Counted from the first letter of the stretch, positions 27,644 through 37,899 are shown. The stretch is 64,000 nucleotides of DNA from Mycolicibacterium pulveris (GCF_010725725.1 NZ_AP022599.1:4588001-4652000), one strand, 5' to 3'. Translations and numbers: made by a program. Notes: generated by a model not told the origin, from the letters alone.

Positions 27644-28771
27644 CTACGGTGACGGGGTGCGCGGCCGATATCCGTCTCCGGTGGCCACCAGCACCTCGCC
27701 GACCCCCGGGCTGCCGCAGGCGCGGTCGCAACCGACGAAGTGGCGGTGAGTGGCGGCGGGACCGGCGGCCGCCGCGGCCGCGGCGTCGGCGCGCACGTCG
27801 GCGGCCGAGTGCGCACAGCCGGGGCTGCCGGTGCATGCGCTGACCGACAGCCACGGCGACTGGTCGTCGAACACCAGCCCCATCGGGGCGAGCACGCGCA
27901 GCGCGGTGTCGGCCCGTGCTTCGTCGAGGTCGAAGACCAGCACCGACCGCCACGGGGTGATCGCGATCGGCGCGTCGATGGCGGCCAGGAACTCAGCCGT
28001 GCGCGCCGGCAGCACGCCCAGCGGCACCGCGGCACCCAACGCGATGCGGCCGTCGCGCTGCTCGATCCAGCCGACGGGCGGGCGGGTGACCGGTTCCCAC
28101 GTCGCACCGGGGGGAGCGGTCACCGCGAGACCGGTGACCAGCTGGGTGGGTTCATCCAGTTCGGCGATGCGCCAGGCGTTTTCGCGAATGTCGGCGAAGC
28201 GTTGCGCGACGTCGATCAAGGTCGGCACCACCTGCGGCAGCGGAAGCCGAACCCCGGTGTCGCGGCCGGCCAGCAGCAACGCCGCCGAATCGCCGTCGAC
28301 GTGCACACCGGCGTCGGCGGACAGCCCGGAGATGTCACCGCGGCCGTCGTCGATGCCGAACAGAAACCGGCCCGGCAGCGCCGCCAGCGCGGGCCGCGCC
28401 CGGATCGCCTCGTCGAGTTCGGTGACCAGCGCGCGGATGTCGGATGTTGCCGAAACCCGGCCCGACAGCGGCGAGGCGACGATGTTGCGGACACGCTCAT
28501 GCGTCGGCGACGGCAGCAGCCCGGCCGCCGCCACCGCATCGGCGACCGCGGCGGTCGCGTCGTCGTCCGTGATGCCGCGAATCTGGATGTTGGCCCGCGA
28601 CGTGAGTTCCAAAGTGGCAGAACCCCACCGCGTGGCCGCGGTCGCCAGCGCCTGCAGCTGCGCCGCCGTGATCGCTCCGCCGGGCAGCCGGACCCGGGCC
28701 AGGGCTCCATCGGCGGCGCGGTGCACGTGCAAGGCGCCCGGGCAGGCGTCGTGCTCGCGGGTTCTGGCCAT
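27644..28771 (-). CDS. cobG: CobG, precorrin-3B synthase
   Basis: A 375-residue member of the nitrite/sulfite reductase family. Two ferredoxin-like halves carry LTSRANIQIRGI and ITPWRSVLVFDLDEA. The C-terminal CTGSPGC and CDRACG motifs give the four Cys for a 4Fe-4S cluster. It is an oxygen-dependent monooxygenase that forms precorrin-3B, which shows that the aerobic B12 route is used. The ATG at 28771 starts MARTREHDACPGALHVH. TACCGT lies 5 nt before it and may be a -10. The open frame extends upstream but is not conserved there. Confidence 0.92.
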   Translation of the reverse strand: MARTREHDACPGALHVHRAADGALARVRLPGGAITAAQLQALATAATRWGSATLELTSRANIQIRGITDDDATAAVADAVAAAGLLPSPTHERVRNIVASPLSGRVSATSDIRALVTELDEAIRARPALAALPGRFLFGIDDGRGDISGLSADAGVHVDGDSAALLLAGRDTGVRLPLPQVVPTLIDVAQRFADIRENAWRIAELDEPTQLVTGLAVTAPPGATWEPVTRPPVGWIEQRDGRIALGAAVPLGVLPARTAEFLAAIDAPIAITPWRSVLVFDLDEARADTALRVLAPMGLVFDDQSPWLSVSACTGSPGCAHSAADVRADAAAAAAAGPAATHRHFVGCDRACGSPGVGEVLVATGDGYRPRTPSP

Positions 28772-28923
28772 GGGCTCACGGTACGCCGACGAAGTTCCCG
28801 CACCGTCGCTCGATGGGGCCAACACAGGTAGTCGACTACGCGTGACCGGTGCGTGCGTGCGGTCAAGACTTTCTCTCATCACGGCTCGGCGCCATGTCGG
28901 GCCAACACGGTGGAGAGAATGAA

Positions 28924-29142
28924 ATGAGCAGTACGTCAACGCGATTGAGCCCGTCGACCACACCAATTGAGGCGCCCGCCGCAGAGCCGGTGCTGGTCAC
29001 CGAGCACGAGGTGGCCGTTGCCACCGCGGCCGCGCGAGCCGGGCGGCCCACGAAGAAGCAGAAGCCGGTGCTGCGGCGCCATCCCAAGCGGCATGCCTTC
29101 CTCGAAAGGGCTCTCATGGCACGCGAGATGGACCGCCTGTGA
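28924..29142 (+). CDS. Small basic-tailed hypothetical protein between cobG and cobN
   Basis: A 72-residue ORF starting MSSTSTRLSPSTTPIEAPAA. A Ser/Thr/Pro/Ala-rich first half is followed by a positively charged segment (RPTKKQKPVLRRHPKRHAF) and a short helix (ERALMAREMDRL). GGAGAG lies 6 nt before the ATG. I do not recognise a family. The basic stretch could bind nucleic acid. It lies in the 628-nt gap between divergent cob genes and points the same way as cobN. Confidence 0.45.
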   Translation: MSSTSTRLSPSTTPIEAPAAEPVLVTEHEVAVATAAARAGRPTKKQKPVLRRHPKRHAFLERALMAREMDRL

Positions 29143-29267
29143 CGGCGGCCACAACGCGTAGGCCAATGATCTGTACCACACAAGCTGGTCACAAGCGCCG
29201 GTCCAGGCCGTAGCTTCAGCACTACTGAACCCATGTACAACAGGTGCATGTCACGGAAGGAACAACG

Positions 29268-29369
29268 ATGTTCGAACTTTTGCTTTTCGGTGCCCTTCTG
29301 ATCGTCCTCGTCGCCGCGCTGGGTCTGCCGTACCCGCAGAGCACCTTCGGTCGCTGGCACCGCCGCTGA
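29268..29369 (+). CDS. Tiny single-helix membrane protein (33 residues)
   Basis: ATG 29268 to TGA 29367-29369 encodes MFELLLFGALLIVLVAALGL followed by PYPQSTFGRWHRR. One membrane helix with a basic cytoplasmic tail is clear. GGAAGG lies about 8 nt upstream as a ribosome-binding site. It ends 30 nt before cobN, so it may be a short leader gene of the cobN transcript. No family is recognised. Confidence 0.5.
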   Translation: MFELLLFGALLIVLVAALGLPYPQSTFGRWHRR

Positions 29370-29399
29370 CCCGATTCGGGGATGGGGTAGTAATGGTGG

Positions 29400-32300
29400 G
29401 TGGCTCAGCCCCTGCGTAACCCCACCGTTCTCGTCCTGTCCACCTCTGACACCGACCTGATCACCGCCCGCGCCAGCGGCGCTGCGTATCGATGGGCGAA
29501 CCCGTCCCGGCTGGTCGACGGCGAACTGGAGCAGTTGCTCGGCGCGGCCGATATCGCGGTCGTCCGGATCCTGGGCGGCTACCGCGCGTGGCAGGACGGC
29601 ATCGACACGGTGGTGGCCAGCGGGCTGCCGACGGTGGTGGTCAGCGGGGAACAGACCCCGGACGCCGAGCTCATGGAGCACTCCACCACTCCAGCCGGGG
29701 TCGCGCTGCAATCGCATCTGTATCTCGCGCACGGCGGGGTGGACAACCTGCGTCAGCTGCACGCGTTCCTGTGCGACACGCTGCTGATGACCGGCTACGG
29801 TTTCGCGCCGCCGGTCACGACCCCGAACTGGGGGGTCATCGAGCGCCCGGCCCGAAATCCCGACGGGCCCACCGTCGCGGTGCTCTACTACCGCGCTCAG
29901 CATTTGGCAGGCAACACGGCGTATGTGGACGCGCTGTGCGACGCCATCGAGGGCGCCGGCGGGCGGGCGCTGCCGGTGTTCTGCGCGTCGCTGCGCACGG
30001 CCGACGCCGGACTGCTCGACGTGCTCGGCACGGCCGACGCGATGGTGACGACCGTGCTCGCCGCGGGCGGTGCCACCCCGGCCGCCGTCACGGCCGGCGG
30101 CGAGGATGACACCTGGAACGTCGCGCACCTGGCGGCCCTCGACATCCCGATCCTGCAGGGCCTGTGCCTGACCAGCTCGCGGGCGCAGTGGCAGGGCAAC
30201 GACGACGGCCTCTCGCCGCTCGACGTCGCCAGCCAGGTCGCCGTGCCGGAGTTCGACGGGCGCATCATCACCGTTCCGTTCTCGTTCAAGGAGATCGACG
30301 ACGAAGGATTGATCTCCTATGTCGCCGACCCCGAGCGGTGCGCCCGGGTGGCCGGGCTCGCGGTGCGTCACGCCCGGCTGCGGTCCATCCCGCCCGCGCA
30401 GAAGCGGGTGGCGGTGGTGTTCTCGGCCTATCCCACCAAGCACGCCCGCATCGGCAACGCCGTTGGCCTCGACACGCCGGCCAGCGCGGTGGCGCTGCTG
30501 CGGGCGATGCGCGACGCCGGATATGTGATCGGCGAGATGGACGCACCCGGAGACCTCGGCACGATCATCGCCTCCGGCGATGGTGACGCGCTGATCCACG
30601 CGCTGATCGAACGCGGCGGCCAGGACCCCGACTGGCTCAGCGCGGGCCAGCTCGAAGGCAACCCGATCCGGTTGTCCGCCAAGGACTATCGGGCCTGGTT
30701 CGACACGCTGCCCGCGGAGTTCAAAGATGCGGTGACTGCGCAGTGGGGCCCACCGCCCGGCGAAGTGTTCGTCGACCGCAGCCAAGATCCCGACGGAGAG
30801 ATCGTCATCGCGGCCTGGCAGGCGGGCAACGTGGTGCTGATGGTGCAGCCGCCACGCGGGTTCGGCGAAAACCCGGTGGCCATCTACCACGACCCGGACC
30901 TGCCGCCGAGCCACCACTACCTGGCCGCCTACCACTGGATCGGCGCCGTCTTCGGCGCGGACGCGATCGTGCACCTCGGCAAGCACGGCAACCTGGAGTG
31001 GCTGCCGGGCAAGACCCTCGGGATGTCGGCGGCCTGCGCCTCCGACGCCGCGCTGGGCAACCTGCCGCTGATCTACCCGTTTCTGGTCAACGACCCCGGC
31101 GAGGGCACGCAGGCCAAGCGCCGTGCGCACGCGACGCTCGTCGACCACCTGATCCCGCCCATGGCCAGGGCCGAAACCTACGGCGACATCGCACGTTTGG
31201 AGCAGTTGCTCGACGAACACGCCAACATCGCCGCGCTCGACCCCGCCAAGCTGCCCGCGATCCGCCAGCAGATCTGGACGCTGATGCGGGCCGCGAAGAT
31301 GGATCACGATCTGGGCCTCGAGGACCGGCCCGACGAGGACTCCTTCGACGACATGCTGTTGCACGTCGACGGCTGGCTGTGCGAGATCAAGGACGTCCAG
31401 ATCCGCGACGGCCTGCACATCCTCGGTGAAACACCAACGGGCGAAGCCGAACTCGACCTTGTGCTGGCGGTGCTGCGGGCACGACAGCTGTTCGGAGGGG
31501 AGCAGGTGGTGCCCGGGCTGCGCGAGGCGCTGGGCTTGTCCGAGGACGGCAGCGACGAGCGGGCTGCGATCGACTGGGCTGAGGCGCAAGCACGCGAACT
31601 CGTCGCGGCGCTGCAGTCAACCGGCTGGAATCCCGACGCGGTCGACACGTTGACCGACAACGCCGACGTCGCGGCGGTGCTGCGGTTCGCCGCGACCGAG
31701 GTGGTGCCGCGGATGGCGGGCACCGCCCGCGAAATCGACCAGGTCCTGCGCGCGTTGGACGGCCGGTTCATCGCGTCGGGCCCATCGGGTTCTCCGTTGC
31801 GGGGGCTGGTCAACGTGCTGCCTACCGGCCGCAACTTCTACTCCGTCGACCCCAAGGCGGTCCCGTCCCGGCTGGCGTGGGAAACCGGTGTGGCGATGGC
31901 CGATTCGCTGCTGGCACGCTACCGCCAGGACTACGGGCAGTGGCCGCAATCGGTGGGGTTGTCGGTCTGGGGCACCTCGGCGATGCGCACCGCCGGTGAC
32001 GACATCGCCGAAGTGCTTGCGCTGCTGGGTGTTCGCCCGATGTGGGACGAGGCGTCGCGTCGCGTGGTGAATCTCGAACCCATCCCGCTGGCTGAGCTCG
32101 GCAGGCCGCGCATCGACGTCACGGTGCGGATCTCCGGCTTCTTCCGGGACGCCTTCCCGCACGTCGTCACCATGCTCGACGACGCCGTGGCCCTGGTCGC
32201 CGGCCTCGACGAGCCCGCCGAGGACAACTACGTGCGAGCCCACGCCCAAGTTGACCTCGCCGAGCACGGAGACCAACGCCGCGCGACCACAAGGATCTTC

Positions 32301-33005
32301 GGCTCCAAACCCGGAACCTACGGCGCCGGGCTGCTGCAGCTGATCGACAGCCGCAATTGGCGCGACGACGCCGACCTGGCCCAGGTGTACACCGCGTGGG
32401 GCGGGTTCGCCTACGGGCGTGGTCTGGACGGCGCGCCTGCCGCCGACGACATGAGCCGGCAGTATCGCCGGATCGCGGTGGCCGCCAAGAACACCGACAC
32501 CCGCGAACACGACATCGCCGACTCCGACGACTACTTCCAGTACCACGGCGGGATGGTCGCCACCGTTCGCGCGCTGACCGGCAAGGATCCTGCCGCCTAC
32601 ATCGGCGACAACACCCGTCCCGACGCGGTACGCACCCGCACGCTCTCCGAGGAGACCACCCGGGTGTTCCGGGCCCGCGTGGTCAACCCGCGCTGGATGA
32701 ACGCGATGCGACGGCACGGCTACAAGGGCGCGTTCGAGATGGCCGCCACCGTCGACTACCTGTTCGGTTACGACGCGACCGCGGGCGTGATGGCGGATTG
32801 GATGTACGAGCAGCTCACCGCCGAGTACGTGCTGAGCGAGGAGAACCGCAAGTTCATGGCCGAATCCAACCCGTGGGCGCTGCACGGGATGGCCGAGCGG
32901 TTGTTGGAGGCCGTCGACCGCGGCATGTGGGCGCAACCCGACGCGGCCACGCTGGAGGGCCTGCGGCAGGTGCTGCTCGAAACCGAGGGTGAACTCGAAG
33001 GCTGA
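29400..33005 (+). CDS. cobN: CobN, cobaltochelatase large subunit
   Basis: A 1201-residue magnesium/cobalt chelatase H-type protein. Typical blocks are YRWANPSRL, AYPTKHARIGNAVGLDTPASA, HLGKHGNLEWLPGKT, VNVLPTGRNFYSVDPKAVPS and RRHGYKGAFEMAATVDYLFG. With CobS and CobT-like partners, which are not in this window, it inserts cobalt into hydrogenobyrinic acid a,c-diamide using ATP. The GTG at 29400 is the first usable start; a nearby ATG at 29393 is out of frame. No cobalamin riboswitch motif was seen upstream. The next gene starts 32 nt on with its own -10. Confidence 0.96.
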   Translation: MAQPLRNPTVLVLSTSDTDLITARASGAAYRWANPSRLVDGELEQLLGAADIAVVRILGGYRAWQDGIDTVVASGLPTVVVSGEQTPDAELMEHSTTPAGVALQSHLYLAHGGVDNLRQLHAFLCDTLLMTGYGFAPPVTTPNWGVIERPARNPDGPTVAVLYYRAQHLAGNTAYVDALCDAIEGAGGRALPVFCASLRTADAGLLDVLGTADAMVTTVLAAGGATPAAVTAGGEDDTWNVAHLAALDIPILQGLCLTSSRAQWQGNDDGLSPLDVASQVAVPEFDGRIITVPFSFKEIDDEGLISYVADPERCARVAGLAVRHARLRSIPPAQKRVAVVFSAYPTKHARIGNAVGLDTPASAVALLRAMRDAGYVIGEMDAPGDLGTIIASGDGDALIHALIERGGQDPDWLSAGQLEGNPIRLSAKDYRAWFDTLPAEFKDAVTAQWGPPPGEVFVDRSQDPDGEIVIAAWQAGNVVLMVQPPRGFGENPVAIYHDPDLPPSHHYLAAYHWIGAVFGADAIVHLGKHGNLEWLPGKTLGMSAACASDAALGNLPLIYPFLVNDPGEGTQAKRRAHATLVDHLIPPMARAETYGDIARLEQLLDEHANIAALDPAKLPAIRQQIWTLMRAAKMDHDLGLEDRPDEDSFDDMLLHVDGWLCEIKDVQIRDGLHILGETPTGEAELDLVLAVLRARQLFGGEQVVPGLREALGLSEDGSDERAAIDWAEAQARELVAALQSTGWNPDAVDTLTDNADVAAVLRFAATEVVPRMAGTAREIDQVLRALDGRFIASGPSGSPLRGLVNVLPTGRNFYSVDPKAVPSRLAWETGVAMADSLLARYRQDYGQWPQSVGLSVWGTSAMRTAGDDIAEVLALLGVRPMWDEASRRVVNLEPIPLAELGRPRIDVTVRISGFFRDAFPHVVTMLDDAVALVAGLDEPAEDNYVRAHAQVDLAEHGDQRRATTRIFGSKPGTYGAGLLQLIDSRNWRDDADLAQVYTAWGGFAYGRGLDGAPAADDMSRQYRRIAVAAKNTDTREHDIADSDDYFQYHGGMVATVRALTGKDPAAYIGDNTRPDAVRTRTLSEETTRVFRARVVNPRWMNAMRRHGYKGAFEMAATVDYLFGYDATAGVMADWMYEQLTAEYVLSEENRKFMAESNPWALHGMAERLLEAVDRGMWAQPDAATLEGLRQVLLETEGELEG

Positions 33006-33024
33006 GGCACCCCCGCGCGGCCAG

Positions 33025-33030
33025 TAAGTT
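33025..33030 (+). promoter_or_regulatory. -10 element (TAAGTT) for the leaderless split-barrel gene
   Basis: TAAGTT is 7 nt before GTG 33038 and overlaps the alternative TTG start at 33029, which argues for the GTG. Confidence 0.55.
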
Positions 33031-33037
33031 GGATGAC

Positions 33038-33418
33038 GTGTCTGTCACGTTTGCCGATGTCGCGAAATCCGAATACATCCTGCTGACCACGTTCACCAAA
33101 GACGGCAGACCCAAGCCGACCCCGGTGTGGGCGGCGCCCGACGGCGACCGACTGCTCGTCATCACGCAGGAAAAGTCGTGGAAGGTCAAGCGGATCCGCA
33201 ACACCCCGCGGGTGACCATCGCGCCGTGCGACATGCGCGGCAACCCGAAAGGCGAGGCGGTCGAAGCCGTGGCGGCCATCCTGGACAAGTCGGCCAACGG
33301 CGCGACCTACGACGCGATCGGCAAGCGCTACGGGCTGCTCGGCAAGACGTTCAACTTCTTTTCCAAGCTGCGCGGCGGAATGAAGAACAACGTGACGGTC
33401 GAACTGAAGGCGGCGTGA
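33038..33418 (+). CDS. PPOX-class split-barrel protein (Rv2061c-like)
   Basis: A 126-residue flavin/F420 split-barrel protein. It has SEYILLTTFTKDGRPKPTPV, a WAAPDGDRLLVITQE strand pair and KVKRIRNTPRVTIAPCDMRG, typical of PPOX-class F420-binding proteins. The substrate is unknown. The start is GTG 33038, guided by TAAGTT at 33025. The Asp-rich alternative start at TTG 33029 would lie within the promoter. It follows cobN in the order known from other mycobacteria. Confidence 0.85.
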   Translation: MSVTFADVAKSEYILLTTFTKDGRPKPTPVWAAPDGDRLLVITQEKSWKVKRIRNTPRVTIAPCDMRGNPKGEAVEAVAAILDKSANGATYDAIGKRYGLLGKTFNFFSKLRGGMKNNVTVELKAA

Positions 33419-33455
33419 GGATGGCCGACACCTTCGGCATCGAGGTCGCGCCGGC

Positions 33456-34151
33456 CTAAGCCGTCAGATGCTCGGCGAAGAACGCGAACACGCGTCGCCA
33501 CGCGTCTTCGGTGGCCGCCTCGTTGTAACCGAAACCGGTGATCCGCATCAGCGGCTGACCGGGCAGTTTGTTGGCGAAGCTGTGCCCGACATCCGGATAC
33601 ACCTTGATGTCGGCGGGGATGTTCTTGGCCGCCACGACCTCGCGCAGCCGCGCCGGCGCCCCGATGCCGAGCGGATCGCGCCTGCCGAAGCTGGCCACGA
33701 TCGGACACGCCCCGTCAAGGGTTTCGCTGAGGTTACGCGGCAGCGGTGTGCCGTAGAACGGGGCAGAGGCCCCAAAACCCTTGGGGGAGAGGACCAGTGC
33801 GAACTGGCCGCCCATGCAGAAGCCGGCGATCCCGACCGCGCCGGTGCACTGCGGCATGGACTTCAGATGGTCGCGGGCGGCCAGGATGTCGTCGAGCGCG
33901 CGGCCGCGCTGGGTCATCAGCTCCCGGAACACCCGGGTCACGCAACGCGCCCGGCCACCGCGCGAATACAGGTTCGGGGTGACGGCGAGGTAGCCGGCCG
34001 CCGCGATCCGCGCCGAGATCGCCTCGTTGTCTGGTCCGTATCCGATCGCGTCGTGCACCACCACGACCCCGGGCCACGGCCCGTCACCGTCGGGAACACC
34101 GAGCAGCGCGTCGATCGGGCCGTCGGGCGTTGCGATCTTGATCTTCGTCAC
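33456..34151 (-). CDS. Dienelactone hydrolase family protein (Rv2054-like)
   Basis: A 231-residue alpha/beta hydrolase. The nucleophile Cys is in GIAGFCMGGQFAL, Asp in FGRRDPLGIGAP, and His in PDVGHSFANKL, which is the DLH triad. WPGVVVVHDAIGYG is the oxyanion strand. DLH enzymes open lactone rings in aromatic degradation, but many mycobacterial members are uncharacterised. The GTG at 34151 has TAGATT (34158-34163, minus strand) 6 nt upstream. fxsA is divergent. Confidence 0.87.
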   Translation of the reverse strand: MTKIKIATPDGPIDALLGVPDGDGPWPGVVVVHDAIGYGPDNEAISARIAAAGYLAVTPNLYSRGGRARCVTRVFRELMTQRGRALDDILAARDHLKSMPQCTGAVGIAGFCMGGQFALVLSPKGFGASAPFYGTPLPRNLSETLDGACPIVASFGRRDPLGIGAPARLREVVAAKNIPADIKVYPDVGHSFANKLPGQPLMRITGFGYNEAATEDAWRRVFAFFAEHLTA

Positions 34152-34157
34152 GTCGCC

Positions 34158-34163
34158 AATCTA
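34158..34163 (-). promoter_or_regulatory. -10 element (TAGATT) for the leaderless dienelactone hydrolase gene
   Basis: TAGATT on the minus strand is 6 nt before GTG 34151. Confidence 0.5.
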
Positions 34164-34199
34164 CGGAACCAGACCGCCCGCTTCCGACGTTGCACCTAT

Positions 34200-34673
34200 A
34201 TGGCGATGCGGCTGTTTCTGTTGTACGTGGTTGTCGAGATCGCGGTGATTGTGGCGCTGACCGCGGCCATCGGCTTCGGCTGGACCCTTCTGCTGCTGGT
34301 CGCGGGCTTCACCGCGGGTCTCGTGCTGGCCGGCTCCCAGCTGCGAAGCCACCTGCGTCGGCTGCGGTCCGGCCTCACCGCCGCCGCCGTGCCGGAGGCG
34401 GCCACCGACAGCCTGCTCGTCGCGCTGGGCACCGTGCTGGTCGTCATGCCCGGGCTGGCCAGCTCGGTCCTCGGCGCGCTGTTGCTGATTCCGCTCACCA
34501 GGCGGGCCGCCCGACCCCTGGCCGCCGCGCTGGCCGCACGCCGAATGCCGCTGGTCACGATCGGGGCCGCGGGGTGGGGATACACCGCACGGCGGCGTGA
34601 TGATTACATCGACGGCGAGGTGATCGACGTGGTAGACACCGATCCGCACGCTGTGGAGCGCAAGCCCGAATAA
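34200..34673 (+). CDS. fxsA: FxsA family membrane protein
   Basis: A 157-residue protein with two or three N-terminal helices (FLLYVVVEIAVIVALTAAIG, WTLLLLVAGFTAGLVLAG) and another at GTVLVVMPGLASSVLGALLL. This is the FxsA layout, whose E. coli member suppresses F-plasmid exclusion of phage T7. The cytoplasmic tail is polar and acidic. A second in-frame ATG at 34206 could be the start. It overlaps nothing but ends exactly where the amidohydrolase begins (TAAGTG). Confidence 0.85.
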   Translation: MAMRLFLLYVVVEIAVIVALTAAIGFGWTLLLLVAGFTAGLVLAGSQLRSHLRRLRSGLTAAAVPEAATDSLLVALGTVLVVMPGLASSVLGALLLIPLTRRAARPLAAALAARRMPLVTIGAAGWGYTARRRDDYIDGEVIDVVDTDPHAVERKPE

Positions 34674-36260
34674 GTGACCCACCTGCTGCTCAACGGGCGG
34701 GTGTACAGCCCCGCCATGCCCGACGCCACCGCGCTCGCGGTGCGCGACGGCGTGATCGCGTGGCTGGGCAGTGACGACGTGGGCCGCGCCCAGTTTCCCG
34801 ATGCCCGGATCACCGACCTGGACGGCGCCTTCGTCGCGCCCGCGTTCGTCGACAGCCACGTTCACCTCACCGCCACCGGCCTGGCGCTGATCGGGATCGA
34901 CCTGCGGGCCGCCACGTCGCTGCAACACTGCCTGCAGCTGCTCGCCGACCACGCCCGCGCCCAGCCCGACGGGGTGATCTGGGCACACGGCTGGGACGAG
35001 ACCGGCTGGCCCGAGGGTCGACCACCCAGCACCGACGACGTCGACGCCGCAGTCGGCGACCGGCCCGCCTACCTCGCCCGCGTCGACGTGCACTCCGCAG
35101 CGGCGTCCAGCGCGTTGCGCCGGCTCGCTCCCGGCCTGCCCGACGCGCCCGGGTATGCCGCGCAGCACCCGGTCAGCGGCGACGCACATCACCGCGTGCG
35201 CGCCGTCGCCCGCGGCCTGCTGACTTCCGCGCAGCGGCGCAAGGCCCGCGAGGCCGCTTTGGACAGCGCGGCCGCGCTGGGCCTCGTCGCGGTGCACGAA
35301 TGCGCGGGCCCCGACATCGGCGGCCTGGACGACTGGGACGAGATCCGGGGCATCGAGCACGGCGTGGACATCGTCGGGTACTGGGGCGAACCGGTCGACG
35401 ACGCACAACGGGCCCGCGCGCTGATCGAGCGCACCGGCGCCCGCGGCCTGGCCGGTGATCTGTTCGTCGACGGCGCGATCGGCTCCCGGACGGCTTGGCT
35501 GCACCATCCCTACCGTGACGACGAGAACTGCTGTGGTAACAGCTATCTCGATGCCGAAGCGATAAGCAGCCATCTGCACGCCTGCACCGAAGCCGGCATC
35601 ACCGCCGGCTTTCACGTCATCGGCGACGCGGCCGTCACCGCCGCCGTCGACGCGCTCGAACGCGTCGTCGACACCTTCGGGGCGCCCGCGGTGGCCAGAT
35701 GCGGGCATCGGCTCGAACACCTCGAGATGGTCACCGCCGAGCAGGCCCGCAGGCTCGGCGCGTGGGGCGTGTTCGCCAGCGTGCAGCCGAGTTTCGACTC
35801 GCTGTGGGGCGGCGACGACGGCATGTACGCCCAGCGGCTGGGGCCGGAGCGAGCCAAGACGCTCAATCCGTTCGCGCTGTTAGCATCCCAAGGCGTGCCC
35901 CTCGCCTTCGGCTCCGACAGCCCTGTCACCGGCATGAACCCCTGGGAGACGGTGCGCGCGGCAACTCAACACCGCACCCCCGGCAGCGCGCTGTCCGCCC
36001 GCGCGGCCTTTGCCGCGGCCACCCGCGGCGCGTGGCGGGCCGCGGGGGTGCGCGACGGGATCACCGGCAGCTTGGTGCCGGGCGCCGTCGCGTCGTATGC
36101 GGTGTGGGAGATCGACGAGCTCGAAGTGCACGCCCCGGACGACGCGGTGCAACGCTGGTCGACAGATCAGCGCTCACGGGTTCCCGCGCTGCCGCGCCTC
36201 GATCGCGAACTGCCTCGCTGCCGACAGACGGTCCATCGTGGTGTCGCCATCCATGGTTGA
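34674..36260 (+). CDS. Amidohydrolase family 3 (YtcJ-like) metal-dependent hydrolase
   Basis: A 528-residue protein with a GTG start directly after the fxsA stop. The HxH metal motif is in [16 protein letters not shown]. Further ligands are the His in [11 protein letters not shown] and FHVIGDAA, the His in [10 protein letters not shown], and the Asp in [14 protein letters not shown]. It belongs to the amidohydrolase_3 group, which includes N-substituted formamide and exoenzyme-like deacetylases. The natural substrate is unknown. Its 3' end overlaps lnt by 8 nt, so it is probably in one transcript with lnt-ppm1. Confidence 0.85.
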   Translation: MTHLLLNGRVYSPAMPDATALAVRDGVIAWLGSDDVGRAQFPDARITDLDGAFVAPAFVDSHVHLTATGLALIGIDLRAATSLQHCLQLLADHARAQPDGVIWAHGWDETGWPEGRPPSTDDVDAAVGDRPAYLARVDVHSAAASSALRRLAPGLPDAPGYAAQHPVSGDAHHRVRAVARGLLTSAQRRKAREAALDSAAALGLVAVHECAGPDIGGLDDWDEIRGIEHGVDIVGYWGEPVDDAQRARALIERTGARGLAGDLFVDGAIGSRTAWLHHPYRDDENCCGNSYLDAEAISSHLHACTEAGITAGFHVIGDAAVTAAVDALERVVDTFGAPAVARCGHRLEHLEMVTAEQARRLGAWGVFASVQPSFDSLWGGDDGMYAQRLGPERAKTLNPFALLASQGVPLAFGSDSPVTGMNPWETVRAATQHRTPGSALSARAAFAAATRGAWRAAGVRDGITGSLVPGAVASYAVWEIDELEVHAPDDAVQRWSTDQRSRVPALPRLDRELPRCRQTVHRGVAIHG

Positions 36261-37899
36261 CCTGTCGAAATGGCGCGCGCGGGGCAAGCGGTTCGGTCGG
36301 GCGGTGCTGGCGCGGCTACCGCAGCTGACGGTCGCGATCGGCGCGGGCGTGCTGCTGTGCCTGAGCTTCCCGCCCTTCGGCTGGTGGTATCTCGCGGTTG
36401 TCGCGTTCGGGTCGCTGGCATGGGTGCTGACCCGTCAAAGCACAACGACCGCAGGTGGATTCGGCTACGGGTTCATCTTCGGGGCGGCCTTCTACCTGCC
36501 GCTGCTGCCCTGGATCAGCGGGCTGGTCGGCGTGGTCCCGTGGATCGCGCTGTCGCTCGTGCAGGCGCTGTTCCCGGCGGTGTTCGGCGCGCTGGCGGTG
36601 GTGATCCGGCGGCTGCCGGGCTGGCCGCTGTGGTTCGCGGGACTTTGGACCGCCCAGGAGTGGCTCAAGTCCACCGTGCCGTTCGGCGGATTCCCCTGGG
36701 GGGTCGTAGCTTTCAGCCAGACTGAGGCGCCGCTGTTACCGCTGGCGCGAATCGGCGGGGCGCCGCTGCTGACGTTCGCAGTCGTGCTGGCCGGGTTCAG
36801 CTTCGCCGCAATCGTTTTCGAAGTGGTGCAGTGGTGGCGGCGCGAAGACGCACAACAGGCAGGCCCGCCCGCGGTGGTGCTGCCCGGGGTGTGCATCGCC
36901 GTCGTACTGCTGGCCACCGCGCTGGCGGCGCCGCAGGTGCGCCAGTCCGGTGCGGGCGCACAAGACGATCAGCCGGTCACCGTGGCCGTCGTGCAGGGCA
37001 ACGTGCCACGCCTCGGGTTGGACTTCAACGCCCAGCGACGCGCGGTGCTCGACAACCACGTCCGCGAGACGATGCGGCTGGCCGACGATGTGCGCGCCGG
37101 ACGAGCACCGCAGCCGATGTTCGTGGTCTGGCCGGAGAACTCGTCTGACATCGACCCGCTGAAGAACCCCGACGCCAACAAGCTGATCTCGAGCACCGCG
37201 GCCGCCGTCAACGCCCCGATCCTGGTCGGCGGGGTGGTGGCGGCACCCGATCACACCCCCGACAATCCGCTGTCGACGAACTCGGTGATCGTGTGGAACC
37301 CCGACGACGGGCCTGCGGATCGCCACGACAAGAAGATCGTGCAGCCGTTCGGCGAGTACCTGCCGTGGCGCCGCTTCTTCAGCCATCTGTCGCCGTATGC
37401 CGACCGCGCCGGCTACTTCATTCCCGGCGACGGCGACGGGGTGGTGAAGGCCGCGGGCGTGCCGGTCGGTGTGGCGACCTGCTGGGAGGTGATCTTCGAC
37501 CGCGCACCTCGCGAGTCGGTGCGCAACGGTGCGCAACTGCTGGTCGTGCCGTCCAACAACGCCACGTTCGACGAGGCGATGAGCGAGCAGCAGCTAGCGT
37601 TCGGCCGGCTGCGCGCGGTCGAGCACGACCGCTACACGCTGGTCGCGGGGACCACCGGGATCAGCGCGGTGGTGGCACCCGACGGGCGTGAGCTGGCTCG
37701 CACCCAGTTCTTCGAACCGGCCTACCTCGACACCGCGGTGCGGCTGAAGACGCAGCTCACGGTCGCCACACAGTGGGGGCCGGTGATCGCGGGCCTGCTC
37801 GTGGCCGTCGGCGCGGCCGGTCTGATCACTGCGATGCTGCACAATTGGAGCTCTGCACGTCGTCGACATCGCGGCGACCAAGAAAGAGGAGCCTCATGA
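36253..37899 (+). CDS. lnt: Apolipoprotein N-acyltransferase Lnt
   Basis: A 548-residue protein. About six to seven N-terminal membrane helices are followed by a nitrilase-type domain and a final C-terminal helix. The catalytic Glu is in [12 protein letters not shown], Lys in [15 protein letters not shown] and Cys in [11 protein letters not shown]. It transfers the third acyl chain to the N-terminal Cys of lipoproteins; PotD and the LppI-like protein in this window are possible clients. The ATG at 36253 overlaps the amidohydrolase stop, while in-frame GTGs at 36238 and 36241 are alternatives. The ATGA overlap with ppm1 keeps the pair coupled. The two are one polypeptide in M. tuberculosis. 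Confidence 0.93.
   Translation: MVDLSKWRARGKRFGRAVLARLPQLTVAIGAGVLLCLSFPPFGWWYLAVVAFGSLAWVLTRQSTTTAGGFGYGFIFGAAFYLPLLPWISGLVGVVPWIALSLVQALFPAVFGALAVVIRRLPGWPLWFAGLWTAQEWLKSTVPFGGFPWGVVAFSQTEAPLLPLARIGGAPLLTFAVVLAGFSFAAIVFEVVQWWRREDAQQAGPPAVVLPGVCIAVVLLATALAAPQVRQSGAGAQDDQPVTVAVVQGNVPRLGLDFNAQRRAVLDNHVRETMRLADDVRAGRAPQPMFVVWPENSSDIDPLKNPDANKLISSTAAAVNAPILVGGVVAAPDHTPDNPLSTNSVIVWNPDDGPADRHDKKIVQPFGEYLPWRRFFSHLSPYADRAGYFIPGDGDGVVKAAGVPVGVATCWEVIFDRAPRESVRNGAQLLVVPSNNATFDEAMSEQQLAFGRLRAVEHDRYTLVAGTTGISAVVAPDGRELARTQFFEPAYLDTAVRLKTQLTVATQWGPVIAGLLVAVGAAGLITAMLHNWSSARRRHRGDQERGAS

Noticed and set aside
28772..29399. Possible cobalamin riboswitch ahead of cobG or cobN
   Set aside because: No B12-box sequence or typical leader was seen; the gap instead holds two small ORFs with ribosome-binding sites.
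28863..31589. A 908-codon open frame on the minus strand across the cobN gene
   Set aside because: It is an antisense shadow of cobN in high-GC DNA; its translation is His/Arg/Gly-rich and has no recognisable domain.
33421..33459. A 12-codon ORF right after the split-barrel gene
   Set aside because: Too short, no ribosome-binding site distinct from the upstream coding end, and it overlaps the end of the convergent hydrolase gene.
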